A stretch of DNA of 62,734 nucleotides from an uncultured Lachnospiraceae bacterium (GTDB taxonomy: Bacteria > Bacillota > Clostridia > Lachnospirales > Lachnospiraceae). The notes beneath the pieces were generated by a model that was not told the DNA's origin, ran no database searches, and saw nothing but the letters and a program-made list of their open reading frames with translations. The DNA lies in contig ONDO01000009.1 of assembly GCA_900316625.1 (NCBI GenBank), positions 1 to 62,734 of the forward strand, written 5' to 3'. Within the stretch, counting starts at the first letter, position 1, and the number at the start of each line of letters is the position of its first letter. The position numbers and the translations under genes were made by a program. Below, piece by piece: positions 1-10,087 of this stretch.

Positions 1-650
1 AGCCGGGTCAGAAGATAGCCTTTGTTGGAGCGACAGGAGCAGGTAAAACAACCATTACCAATCTGATCAACCGTTTCTATGACATTGAAGACGGAAAGAT
101 CCGTTATGACGGTATCAATATTAACAAGATCAAGAAGGCGGATCTCCGCAAATCTCTCGGAATTGTGTTGCAGGATACCCATCTCTTCACTGGTACAGTG
201 GCAGAAAATATCCGTTATGGAAAGCTGGATGCGACCGATGAGGAGGTAAAGGCAGCAGCAAAACTTGCAAATGCCGACTCCTTCATCCGTCATCTTCCCA
301 AGGGATATGACACCGTCCTCGAAGGCGACGGCCAGAATCTCTCCATAGGACAGCGCCAGCTGCTAGCGATTGCAAGAGCAGCCATCGCAGATCCTCCTGT
401 TCTGATTCTCGACGAAGCAACCTCTTCGATCGATACCAGAACGGAGAAGCTGGTCCAGGATGGTATGGACAGACTCATGCACGGACGAACCACTTTTGTT
501 ATCGCTCATCGTCTCTCGACCATTCGCAATTCTGATTGCATCATGGTCCTCGATCATGGCCGGATCATCGAGCGCGGCAACCATGAAGAACTCATGGCAG
601 AGAAAGGAAAGTACTTCCAGCTCTATACCGGCAAGATTCAGAACGCATAA
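1..650 (+). CDS. ABC transporter ATP-binding/permease protein, C-terminal part (5' end outside the window)
   Basis: This is the nucleotide-binding domain of an ABC exporter, open from the first complete codon at position 3 to the stop at 648-650. The order of motifs is complete: Walker A (GATGAGKT, near nt 33-56), Q-loop (VLQDTHLF), signature LSIGQRQ, Walker B VLILDEATSSID and the H-loop AHRLS. The wording 'QDTHLF-TGTVAENIRYG' and the signature starting LS-I-GQRQ are typical of fused membrane/ATPase exporters of the MsbA/LmrA/BmrA class, so the missing upstream part probably carries the six-helix membrane domain. Such proteins often work as heterodimers with a neighbouring gene, which would lie upstream. 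The substrate cannot be told. A hairpin with a T-run follows 24 nt after the stop, so this gene ends its operon. Confidence 0.93.
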   Translation, partial: PGQKIAFVGATGAGKTTITNLINRFYDIEDGKIRYDGININKIKKADLRKSLGIVLQDTHLFTGTVAENIRYGKLDATDEEVKAAAKLANADSFIRHLPKGYDTVLEGDGQNLSIGQRQLLAIARAAIADPPVLILDEATSSIDTRTEKLVQDGMDRLMHGRTTFVIAHRLSTIRNSDCIMVLDHGRIIERGNHEELMAEKGKYFQLYTGKIQNA

Positions 651-673
651 GCTGAATATCCGCTTCGAAAATG

Positions 674-710
674 CAGGGCACACCTCAGATCTGGGGTGTG
701 CTCTGTTTTG
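674..710 (+). terminator. Rho-independent terminator after the ABC transporter
   Basis: A 15-bp stem (674-688 with 691-705, two G-U pairs, very tight loop) is followed by TTTT. It separates the exporter from the surface-protein cluster. Confidence 0.8.
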
Positions 711-879
711 TGGGTTGAATGACGAATCCTTTCATCTACACAAAATGTTGAAAAGTTTTTGATTTTTTTTCAATATGGTGTAAAGTAATTACAACAATAT
801 CCGAAATAGTAAATGTGGGATACGATCTTGACCTAACTATGCCCAAAAATACAAAGGGATTTGCGATATGGAGGCAACT

Positions 880-1842
880 ATGAGAAAACAGCATTCGTTC
901 AGACGGAAGGGCCTTGCACTGCTTCTGGCAGGCTTTATGACGGTCACCTCGCTGGGACTTCCAGGATATCCGCCCATTCGGACCGTACAGGCGGAAGAGA
1001 ACGAAGCAGCAAATGCATTGCTGCCGGCAGATGCGGAAATTGTCCAGATTTTCCAGGCACCTGCCGGAGGCTATTCGACACTAAAATCTGTGCAGATGGA
1101 TGTACAGATTATTTCTGGTGCCACCGTATCAAAGGTGAAGGTATATCACAATCTAAATGACATTGACGATTATTATGGCAATGGCAGGGAATTCGATATC
1201 GATGGCTTTAAAGTCAGCGGAAATAAGGATATCGGACAGAAGAAACAGACACTCAAGATCACGGATCTTGCATCCTCTGATTCTGATGCAGCCTTAAATC
1301 TTATGCCCAACGAATGGTATGCGGTTGGTTTCACACTGATTTCCAACAATGCAGAAGGTACCGGATATTACCCCGTAAGTAATAGCGCAGTATCTTATAT
1401 CAACAATGGGCAGACCAGCTTTGATCTATTGACAGTAAATACGGATGGCACGATTTCAGGTGAGCCGGATGATGTGACTCTCGCGCTTACGGATAGCAGC
1501 AGAACGACTGCCTGTGTCGATCTGAGTCAGACCATAAACCTCTCAGATTACTTCACCATGGATCCGAGCGGATTAAAAAGAACTGTACCTCTCAGATTAC
1601 TTCACCATGGATCCGAGCGGATTAAAAAGAACTGTAACCTATACTTCCGGCGATACGGCTATACTTACGGTATCTGCAAATGGTACGGTTACACCGAAGG
1701 CTGTCGGCTCAACTACTGTCACTGCAGCACATGGAAGCAGCAGCCAGTCCGTAACGGTCTATGTAGTAGACCCTGTACTTTCGAATCCAGGCAGCACATA
1801 CACATACAACGGCAGCTCCCAGAAAGCACCCGTAACAGCTAA
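880..1842 (+). pseudogene. Giant Ig-repeat surface protein, 5' fragment (frame broken by a 49-bp tandem duplication)
   Basis: Start ATG 880 is preferred over the in-frame ATG 868 because GGAGG (870-874) sits 5 nt upstream of it. The protein begins with a signal peptide: RRK near the N-terminus, hydrophobic stretch LALLLAGFMTVTSLGL, probable cleavage after TVQA near residue 38. Residues 50-215 form an N-terminal region without a clear family match, ending in the start of a bacterial Ig-like (Big_2-type) domain around DYFTMDPSGLKRTV. At 1587 an exact second copy of the previous 49 bases shifts the frame, and the reading then runs through nonsense to a stop at 1842. Deleting one copy joins this fragment to the long frame that ends at 9958 and gives one protein of 3009 residues. 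The two entries should therefore be read as one gene in two pieces. The protein would be secreted. Confidence 0.85.
1538..1636 (+). repeat. Exact 49-bp tandem duplication inside the surface-protein gene
   Basis: Bases 1538-1587 are identical to 1587-1636 (period 49). Each copy encodes part of a Big_2-like domain. Because 49 is not a multiple of three, the second copy shifts the frame by one base. Removing one unit restores a continuous frame from 880 to 9958. Confidence 0.97.
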
Positions 1843-4800
1843 CGGAATGGGAACGGATTACACACTGACCTATACGGATACTGAAGCAAGCACGGATGCG
1901 GATGGCAAGGGCGATGCTGTAGCAGCAGGCCGGGTCGATATCAGCGTAGAAGGTAGGGGCCCTCTGAATGGCTATAGCAAGACGCTGAACTATGAAATCG
2001 GAAAGCTTGATATTCAGCCATATGCAGAAGCAGCAAGCATCACTGTTGATGCTGCCGGAAAAGCACATGTTTCAAATCTCGTTGGACCTGGAAAAGATGC
2101 TGCTGGTCTTAGCGAAGTGGATGCGGATGGTCGCGGTGATTATTCCATTAGCACAGTGGAAACCGGATCTACTGCCAGCGGATCAACCTATGATGTAACC
2201 ATTAGCGGTGAAAATAACTACACCGGTTCCTGTACCAGGCCTGTAACATCCACCTATGATGCAACGAACCTGGCCGATATCAGCGAGAAGTTTGACTTCA
2301 CCCTGGATCAGGATGTTATGCCCTATGCAGGTTTCAGCATTCAGCCGGGCCTGGATGATATTACGATTACTCTGAAGAGTGATGCGACCAAGAAGCCACT
2401 TGATCTTGCGACAAAGAAAAAAATCTTTGAACTGGTTCCGGTTGCGAATGGTGAGAACACAGAAGTGGGTGATGGCGTACTTACCATCCGTGGACTGAGC
2501 AGTGCCGGATACACCGGTGAGGTTGCACTTCCCTTCTACATCGCAGAAAACGATATTAATGCAAACTATTCCGCAAGTGATAAAGACCAGAAGGCAGGAA
2601 CGATCCACATTTCCGTAAAGGATGGAAGCTTCACGGCGTCTGATGATAAAACGACAGCGACCTTGTCAAAGAACTTCGTGCATGGCGATTTCGATCTCTC
2701 GGATCTCTTCACCATCACCATGTACCAGTGGACAGACAATGGAACAAGCCATACATATACCCTCAGTGAAAATGATTACACTGTATGGTCGGATGAATCT
2801 GATCCGGGTGCCATCGGTACACATACGGGGACCCTTCATATCACAGGACAGGGTAATTTTACGGGCGATTGGGCAGTTACCTATACGGTAGTGGCAGATA
2901 TTGCAAAGGATCTTACGGTTAAGACCTATAACAATAAGCGCCTGGTTGGAACGACAACGGCAACCGTGACTGCAGACGGAAGCGTATATAATACGCCTTT
3001 TGCTGTAACCTACGATGGAAACGCTGTTACTCCGACCTTTGGAACGAATTTTTCAAGCAACTTCATTGTGTCTGCAGGAAAGATCCTGAAACCGGGAACA
3101 GACTATGAAGTGGCATCTTCTTCTTACAAAAATAATACCGATGCAGGCACTGCGAGTGTTGTTCTGAAAGGAAAAGGAGCTTATGCGGGAAAAACTGCGA
3201 CCCTGACCTTCACGATCAACAGAAAAGCAGTCACGAGTGCAGATAAGCTTACGATTGATGCAGGCTCCTATACTTACGTAGGACCTAATGTCGAAGTAAC
3301 ACCGGCAGATGATCAGATCCATGTCACACTGAATGGAGGAAAAGATCCTCTAAAGAATGGCAAGAAGCAGTATAAGATTACCGGTATCAGCAACAATACG
3401 GAGGCTGGCACTGCTACGGTAACGGCTGTTTTGAATGATGACAGTAACTTTAGTGGCAGTCTGACCGGTACTTACACGATCGCTCCACTGGATCTGTCGA
3501 ATCCTCCTTCCGGGGTGAACTTTACAATCCATACGGAAAATAACGACCAGGATTCCTGGCCGGTAGAGGGAACGGTAAAGGATCCTAAGGCTGTAGAGCC
3601 TAAGGTCACCAGTGTCACCTATAACAATGGTGGAACTACAATTACACTTGATCCAAAGGATTACACGGTAAGCTACGAGAACAATAAGAAGGTTGGAACG
3701 AATACGGCCAAGATTGTTGTTACCGGCAAGGGATCCAACCTCAAGGGATCTGTTAAGAAGTCCTTCAGTATTGTGAAGAAGGATTTCCAGAATCTCTCGA
3801 TTACCTTAGATGGTACGGATGCAGAGAAGAGCGCATCCAGAAGTACCAGCGCAGCAACTTACTACGAAGCAAAAGATTATGCGCCTAAGTATAAGGGGGC
3901 AGCATATACCCCCAGCCTCACGATCGAAAATGGTGGAGAAACCCTTATTCTCGGAACGGATTACAAACTGAGCTGGGATAATAATGAAGATGCGGGAAAA
4001 TATGACGATAAGATGGGCCCGCATGCAACCATCACCGGTATTAATAACTATAGCGGATCGACGGCTTTCATCTATTTCACGATTCAGCCGATGGAGCTGA
4101 AAGAAGCATGGGTAAGTGATGATGTGACCATCGCAAGTGATGGTACTCCCACACTTTCTGTGGTTCGTCCCAGTGCGCTTGGAGACAGAACCCTTAGCCT
4201 GGTGAAGGACGGAAAGGGCGATTATAGCATTGAGCCTGACAATGATCCGGATAATGACAGAGAAGAATGGCCAATCAATGCAGGCATGCATACGGTTAAG
4301 ATTACCGGTAATGGAAACTATACCGGAACAATCAAGAAGACTTACCAGAAGGGCAGGTCTCTTAGTGGTGTCAGCGTCTCCCTTGTAAATCCTTATCCTG
4401 GAGTGGATAAAGTATATGATGCGGTAAGCGGTGTATATCAGGTTCCTTACTTAGGTGAGGATGCCATTCTTGGTCGCCCTGCACTTCGGGTAACAGATTC
4501 CTATGTTAAGGATGGTAATCCAACGACGGTTACCCTGAAGAAGGATGTTGACTATACCGTTACCTACACTACGGATCCGAGCAATATCAGCGATGCTACC
4601 ACCGCTGTTGGAGTAACAAATGCATCCGGTTCCCTTGTCTATGTTGTGCTCGACATGGTGAAGGACAGCCAGACCTACTTCGGAAGCAATAGTGGAATCA
4701 GATATAAGGTTAATCCGGTTCCGATTACCAATATCAACACCAATAAAGATTCGATTGCGGTTGGCCAGATCTATGCAACCGACGATACCCCGAATGCAGA

Positions 4801-7800
4801 TAAGAGTAAGGTGCCAGGACGTAACTTCGCATACTACTACAATGGCATGAAGAAAGAAGTAACTCCGGAACTGATCTATTATCCTGGCGGTAAGGATAAT
4901 GAAGGAATTACCCTGACCCCGGGAACAGACTATGATTATTCTACTTCGTCCATCTCAGCAGATGTAAATGCGGCTGGAAGCAGTTATCTTCTTCCTATTA
5001 CCGGTAAAGGAAATTACAGTGCAGCATTCAACATGCCTGTCACGGTAATCAAGACACCTCTATATCTGGGTGCGACCTACAGTGGAACGACCCTGATTGC
5101 AGCAAAGCCTAGCATTATTGATGGTCAGGAGACCTATACTGTTGACGGAACGGGATATGCACTTCAGTACACGGGTCAGGCGCTTTGCATCGAGGACCTT
5201 GGACTGAAGTTCGGTCTGACAGAAGATGATGCAGCTGTTAAAGAGAGTGATGCGACCTTCCATGTCACATGGGCGAATAACCAGAAGCCTTCATCTGATG
5301 AGGATGGTTATGCAACAGCGACACTGACTCCTGCAAATGATAATTACAGCGGTAGCTTGATTGTGAAGTATGCCATTGCACATCTTACGATTGATCCGCA
5401 GTATACAACGGTGTCCGATAGTCTTACCTATAACGGTAAGCGTCAGGAACCGACCATTATTGTTAAAGACAAGGAAAGCACTCTGACAAGAGATGTGGAT
5501 TATACCGTTTATTACGAAGACTCTACCGGAAAGAAGATTACAGACGGTGGAGCGGATGCAGCACCCTATGCACCGGGACTCTATAATGCAGTCATTACTC
5601 CGGCAGGTGTATATAAGGGATCTGCAAGCTACAAGAAGTCCTTCACGATCTATGGCGACATCGAGGTGAATTCTGATCTCTTTGAAGTAGATGGTTCTCC
5701 CAGCGACCAGGAATTTACGATGACGCTTGCAGATGGAAAGCTTGTATCCCAGGAACTGACGGATTACATGAATTCCAAATATAAACTGACCAGAAAGAAG
5801 AGTGGAAATATTGCTTCTGATACCGCAAGCGAGCTGGTAGAGGGTGGTAATGGTGACTATAAGGTAACCATGGATCTTCCCAACAAGCCGGGAACCGGTA
5901 TTGTCAAAGTGACAGGTCAGGGATTCTATAAGGGTACCTTGAAATATACAGTCACCATGCAGGGATCTCTCAAGGATGCAGAGATTAAGTTTGGTTCCGA
6001 TCAGTACGCATATAATGGAGGCCAGGTACGTCCTAACGATGTAAGAGTTATGTATAAGGGCCAGAACCTCGTTGAGGGTACGGACTATATTATTACTTAC
6101 AGCGATAATGCAGACGTGACGACAGTTGGAACGAAGAGCCTGACAATCTCTCCGGGTACCAATAAGCTCTATGGTGATGAAAAGACAGCTGCCTATGAAG
6201 TGAAATATGATCTGTCTACCGCTAAGGTAAACGAAAAGAAGAGCCAGGAATATGACTATATTGGTAGTGAAATTACCTTCCCGGATCTTACGGTAAGCTG
6301 TGGTGGAAGACCCATTGAATTGAATCTTCTTACTGTAGCTTATGCAAATAATGTAAATCCCGGTCAGGCAACGGTAACGATTACGCCGAAGGATGCATCT
6401 TCCCCCGTATTTGGTGAAGCAATCTGGAAGTTTAATATCAAGCAGATCAGCCTTAAAACCAACGCGACGATTACCTTCAATGATGGCGAATGGGGCGATG
6501 GGATTGCTAAGGATGCCAAGTATGAATACAGTGGCAAGGAGATCCGTCCGGAGCCTAAGGTTCTTGTAACTTACACGGATAAGGATAACAAGAAGCTCAC
6601 GAAGACGCTGACCTCGAACGATTACACGGTTGAATATTCAAACAACAAGAACAAGGGTACTGCAACGATCCGTGTGACAGGTAATGGCCAGTATGGTGGT
6701 TATAAGGACTTCTCCTTCACCATTACACCTCATGCACTGACATCTGATATGGTTGAGGTTGTTACTCCGGTTTATTATGCCGGATCAGCAACTCCGATTC
6801 CGGTTGTTAATGTAACCTTCAATGGCGAAACACTTTCGACCAAGGACTACACTACTTCCGTTACTAAGGATACGAATTACGAGAGTAATATGAAGTGCAA
6901 GGTAACGGTAAGCGGAAAGGGCAACTTCAGCGGCGATTATACAGAAGAATTCACAGTAGCTCCTCGTGATCTTGGGGACGGTAAAGTGATCATCCCGACA
7001 GAGAGCAAGGAAGTAACCTATACCGGAAGCTCGGTAGAAGATGAACTGAAGAAGATTGATGTTCAGGTGGATAAGGGTGACGGTACCATGCAGTCCTTGA
7101 AGCGTGGTAAGGAATATACTCTGACCGTTAACCAGAAGGGCAATGGTGGTGCAGATGTTGTCACGACGAACTCTGATGGTACTTTGAACATCTTAAGACC
7201 AGATCTTTTGGTTGATGTAAGTGATTTCCAGATTACCATTGATGCGGTAGAACCTCACTTCATTGGTCAGCTCTTAGATGAGTTCAAGATTGTTCCGAAG
7301 AGCTTAGAAGTTCCGGAAGATGGAGCGGATGATTTTGAAATCAGCCTGGATAAAGAGGATAATCCATACACCGGAGCGAAGATTACTCCTACGGTAACCG
7401 TGAAGGATAATGGAAGAGTTGCTGCAGAACAGACCTTGGTCCTGAAGAAGGATTATACTGTCACCTACGAGAATAACGTAGATGCAGCCGGATCTTATGA
7501 GGACAAGGCACCAACCCTTGTTGTCACTGGTAGTGGAAATTACACGGGCGTCCGTCGTGTTCATTTCAACATTGGTACGAAATTAACCGCTGATAATACA
7601 AGGGTCAATGTTCTTGGATGTGAACGAGCATCCGCGAACGATAAAGAGAAAACACATACTTACGATGGTATGGCACATACTCCGAAGGTAGAAGTTATCT
7701 ATAACAAGACGACCCTGAAGAATCTTGCAGATGATGCAGCCGGACAGTATGAAGTTAAGTATGTTGGTTCTTCTCTCGGTCTTGTAGATGGTCAGCCTGC

Positions 7801-9958
7801 TTATGATGGAGATACTATCCATGTTGGCCAGACGGAACAGACGCAGACAAAGGTTGTAACGATTACTGGTAAGAACGGATACTACGGAACGGTAACCGGA
7901 ACCTACAAGATTCGTCCTAAGAAAGCGAATAACATTAAGATTGTTCCTGTCCTTGATTATGATGCTGACAAGAAGGAGTACTACACGATCTATGATGGTA
8001 AGGCAGCTACTCCGGATGCGATCGTCTATGATCTTGATATCTCTGACAGTGTTCCTTTGGATTCTGAAGGAGCAAATGATGCATACGATATTACCGGTTA
8101 TGAGAATAATACGACTGCCACGACAGGTGAGCCGGCACTCATCAAGGTAACCATGAAGGGCGATTACGCAGATACTGCGATGAACACCCAGACTGCGCCT
8201 TTTACAATTCGTGGAAAAGCACTTACAGATTATGCTGCAAACCTTGCGGATGCACCTGATGTTAAGAGAGAAAACGATCTGAAGAGCCCTGGTGCTTACT
8301 ATAAGTACACCGGTTCTGAAATCTATCCGAATGTGCAGTTTACGAATGGTGGAGAAGTTCTTCCCATGACGGCAGGTAAGGATTATAGCATTACTTATGT
8401 TGAAAGTGATGCAGAGGGTAATCCGGTATATGAAGAGGTAGAAGATGCGGACGGTAATACAATCCGTCAGTTGAAGAAAGTATCTCCTGTTAATGCAGGC
8501 CTCTATGTTGCGGTTGTTGAAGGCAAGGGCAACTATAGCGGAACCTGGAATCTGCCATACTACATCTATGCTGATCTGAAGGATGCAGAGGTTTCTGATA
8601 TTGAGCCTCAGTTCTATCAGGGCCTGGGACAGGATCCTCATCCTGAAATTTCCGTGAAGTTAGCAGGGAATACGCTAACGGAAGCGAAAAAGGCACATGA
8701 TGATGTGGAAGCGGTAAAAGGTGATTATTACAGGGATCCTGCATCGGATACCAACTTCAAGTCGGATGGTAAGATTGTCCTGACATCGGCAAGAGATTAC
8801 TATACCGGTACCAAGACAGTCTCCTATGAGATTTCTACCGATGGAAAATATCTCACAGCAGAGATTGATGGAAAAGCTTATACCTATACAGGTTATCCGA
8901 TCGGTGACGATATCAAGATTACTCTACCGAACGGAACCGTAGTATTCGACGCAGCTAAGCGCGAAGACTATCCAGATACAACCATCACTTACGAAGAAGT
9001 GAAGATAAATCCTGACGGTGATGATAAGGAGAAGATTGAGGTTGATCCTGAGGTTGGCCCGATCGAGGCAGGTATTGTCACTGCAACCATCACAAATATT
9101 ACGGCTGGTAGCGAGACAGGCCTCACCAAGACAGTAAAATATAGCATTCTTCAGAAGAATATTAATTCTGATGAGGGCGCTACAGATAATACCAGACCTG
9201 TGACTGTAAGAATGCCAATAAGTCGTACTTATGATGGTAGCGCACAGGAAGTAAAGCCTGTGATTTGGTACAATGGTCTGAATCTGAAGGAGGGGGTTGA
9301 CTATACCCTGTCCTATGCCAACAACATAGAGCCGGGTACTGCAACCGTCATGATTAAGGGTATTAATAACTTTAAGAATGACCGTTACGAGACTTTCGTC
9401 ATTACGCCGGCACCTGTGTACAATCTTGAGGCAACTCCGACCAGTGCATCCTCTGTGAAACTGACCTGGAATCATGCTCATAATGTAACAGGTTATGAGA
9501 TTAACAGTGGCGGAGATCATCAGAAATATTATGGAACAACAAGTAGCAACAGCTTTGAAGTAATTGGACTTGAGTCCGGCAAAACATACCAGTTCAGTGT
9601 CAGAAGCTATACGATGCTGAATGGTGAGAAGAAGTGGAGCGAATGGTCTGAAGTAACAGCCATGACCGACATCGCTGCACCCTCAGATGTGAAGGGGGGA
9701 ACCGGCAACAAGGGTACAGCAACGATTAGCTGGAGCAAGAGTGCCAATGTGGATGGTTATGCTGTTTATCGTTCGACCAGCCTGGATGGCAATTATGCAC
9801 TGGCAGCGACAGTTCCTCTTCGATATGGTTCATATACCGATCGATATGCAACGAGCGGAAAGACATACTATTACCGGGTTCGTGGATACAAGTCCGATGG
9901 AAATGGCGGCTGGATCTATGGCAGCTATTCCAGTCCGATCGCGGTAACAGCCCAGTAG
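1607..9958 (+). CDS. Giant Ig-repeat surface protein, 3' part: about 26 Ig-like repeats and two fibronectin type III domains
   Basis: This frame continues the gene begun at 880 after the 49-bp duplication. Its first ATG (1607) has no ribosome binding site, so it is probably not an independent start. After the rest of a Big_2-like domain it contains about 26 repeats of roughly 80-110 residues, each with a core like 'G-DYTVTYENN---GTATV-VTGKGNYTG----FTI', as in MBG/YDG-type Ig-like repeats of Firmicutes adhesins. The repeats have diverged, so the array is old. The last about 180 residues (from about residue 2600 of this frame) are two fibronectin type III domains (starting YNLEATPTSASSVKLTW and PSDVKGGTGNKGTATISW). 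There is no LPXTG-like signal, hydrophobic tail or charged end, so cell-wall attachment by sortase is not indicated. The likely role is an adhesin or matrix protein; the ligand is unknown. Confidence 0.85.
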   Translation: MDPSGLKRTVTYTSGDTAILTVSANGTVTPKAVGSTTVTAAHGSSSQSVTVYVVDPVLSNPGSTYTYNGSSQKAPVTANGMGTDYTLTYTDTEASTDADGKGDAVAAGRVDISVEGRGPLNGYSKTLNYEIGKLDIQPYAEAASITVDAAGKAHVSNLVGPGKDAAGLSEVDADGRGDYSISTVETGSTASGSTYDVTISGENNYTGSCTRPVTSTYDATNLADISEKFDFTLDQDVMPYAGFSIQPGLDDITITLKSDATKKPLDLATKKKIFELVPVANGENTEVGDGVLTIRGLSSAGYTGEVALPFYIAENDINANYSASDKDQKAGTIHISVKDGSFTASDDKTTATLSKNFVHGDFDLSDLFTITMYQWTDNGTSHTYTLSENDYTVWSDESDPGAIGTHTGTLHITGQGNFTGDWAVTYTVVADIAKDLTVKTYNNKRLVGTTTATVTADGSVYNTPFAVTYDGNAVTPTFGTNFSSNFIVSAGKILKPGTDYEVASSSYKNNTDAGTASVVLKGKGAYAGKTATLTFTINRKAVTSADKLTIDAGSYTYVGPNVEVTPADDQIHVTLNGGKDPLKNGKKQYKITGISNNTEAGTATVTAVLNDDSNFSGSLTGTYTIAPLDLSNPPSGVNFTIHTENNDQDSWPVEGTVKDPKAVEPKVTSVTYNNGGTTITLDPKDYTVSYENNKKVGTNTAKIVVTGKGSNLKGSVKKSFSIVKKDFQNLSITLDGTDAEKSASRSTSAATYYEAKDYAPKYKGAAYTPSLTIENGGETLILGTDYKLSWDNNEDAGKYDDKMGPHATITGINNYSGSTAFIYFTIQPMELKEAWVSDDVTIASDGTPTLSVVRPSALGDRTLSLVKDGKGDYSIEPDNDPDNDREEWPINAGMHTVKITGNGNYTGTIKKTYQKGRSLSGVSVSLVNPYPGVDKVYDAVSGVYQVPYLGEDAILGRPALRVTDSYVKDGNPTTVTLKKDVDYTVTYTTDPSNISDATTAVGVTNASGSLVYVVLDMVKDSQTYFGSNSGIRYKVNPVPITNINTNKDSIAVGQIYATDDTPNADKSKVPGRNFAYYYNGMKKEVTPELIYYPGGKDNEGITLTPGTDYDYSTSSISADVNAAGSSYLLPITGKGNYSAAFNMPVTVIKTPLYLGATYSGTTLIAAKPSIIDGQETYTVDGTGYALQYTGQALCIEDLGLKFGLTEDDAAVKESDATFHVTWANNQKPSSDEDGYATATLTPANDNYSGSLIVKYAIAHLTIDPQYTTVSDSLTYNGKRQEPTIIVKDKESTLTRDVDYTVYYEDSTGKKITDGGADAAPYAPGLYNAVITPAGVYKGSASYKKSFTIYGDIEVNSDLFEVDGSPSDQEFTMTLADGKLVSQELTDYMNSKYKLTRKKSGNIASDTASELVEGGNGDYKVTMDLPNKPGTGIVKVTGQGFYKGTLKYTVTMQGSLKDAEIKFGSDQYAYNGGQVRPNDVRVMYKGQNLVEGTDYIITYSDNADVTTVGTKSLTISPGTNKLYGDEKTAAYEVKYDLSTAKVNEKKSQEYDYIGSEITFPDLTVSCGGRPIELNLLTVAYANNVNPGQATVTITPKDASSPVFGEAIWKFNIKQISLKTNATITFNDGEWGDGIAKDAKYEYSGKEIRPEPKVLVTYTDKDNKKLTKTLTSNDYTVEYSNNKNKGTATIRVTGNGQYGGYKDFSFTITPHALTSDMVEVVTPVYYAGSATPIPVVNVTFNGETLSTKDYTTSVTKDTNYESNMKCKVTVSGKGNFSGDYTEEFTVAPRDLGDGKVIIPTESKEVTYTGSSVEDELKKIDVQVDKGDGTMQSLKRGKEYTLTVNQKGNGGADVVTTNSDGTLNILRPDLLVDVSDFQITIDAVEPHFIGQLLDEFKIVPKSLEVPEDGADDFEISLDKEDNPYTGAKITPTVTVKDNGRVAAEQTLVLKKDYTVTYENNVDAAGSYEDKAPTLVVTGSGNYTGVRRVHFNIGTKLTADNTRVNVLGCERASANDKEKTHTYDGMAHTPKVEVIYNKTTLKNLADDAAGQYEVKYVGSSLGLVDGQPAYDGDTIHVGQTEQTQTKVVTITGKNGYYGTVTGTYKIRPKKANNIKIVPVLDYDADKKEYYTIYDGKAATPDAIVYDLDISDSVPLDSEGANDAYDITGYENNTTATTGEPALIKVTMKGDYADTAMNTQTAPFTIRGKALTDYAANLADAPDVKRENDLKSPGAYYKYTGSEIYPNVQFTNGGEVLPMTAGKDYSITYVESDAEGNPVYEEVEDADGNTIRQLKKVSPVNAGLYVAVVEGKGNYSGTWNLPYYIYADLKDAEVSDIEPQFYQGLGQDPHPEISVKLAGNTLTEAKKAHDDVEAVKGDYYRDPASDTNFKSDGKIVLTSARDYYTGTKTVSYEISTDGKYLTAEIDGKAYTYTGYPIGDDIKITLPNGTVVFDAAKREDYPDTTITYEEVKINPDGDDKEKIEVDPEVGPIEAGIVTATITNITAGSETGLTKTVKYSILQKNINSDEGATDNTRPVTVRMPISRTYDGSAQEVKPVIWYNGLNLKEGVDYTLSYANNIEPGTATVMIKGINNFKNDRYETFVITPAPVYNLEATPTSASSVKLTWNHAHNVTGYEINSGGDHQKYYGTTSSNSFEVIGLESGKTYQFSVRSYTMLNGEKKWSEWSEVTAMTDIAAPSDVKGGTGNKGTATISWSKSANVDGYAVYRSTSLDGNYALAATVPLRYGSYTDRYATSGKTYYYRVRGYKSDGNGGWIYGSYSSPIAVTAQ

Positions 9959-10087
9959 TTCCTATGAACTAATTGAAAAAGCAAGAGAATTACATCCAGT
10001 TCGTTTTCCGAAAGGAGAACTACTGGGTGTGATTTGCGTGCCTTTATGTTAAACTGAAAATTAGTATAAAAGCACGATGGAGGAAGC

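Noticed and set aside
7583-8641. 352-codon minus-strand frame opposite the Ig-repeat gene
   Set aside because: A shadow of the repeat codons; no ribosome binding site and no family resemblance.
1607-9958. Repetitive array that might be taken for CRISPR or other DNA repeats
   Set aside because: The repeats are at protein level (80-110 residues), diverged at DNA level and within one long open frame.
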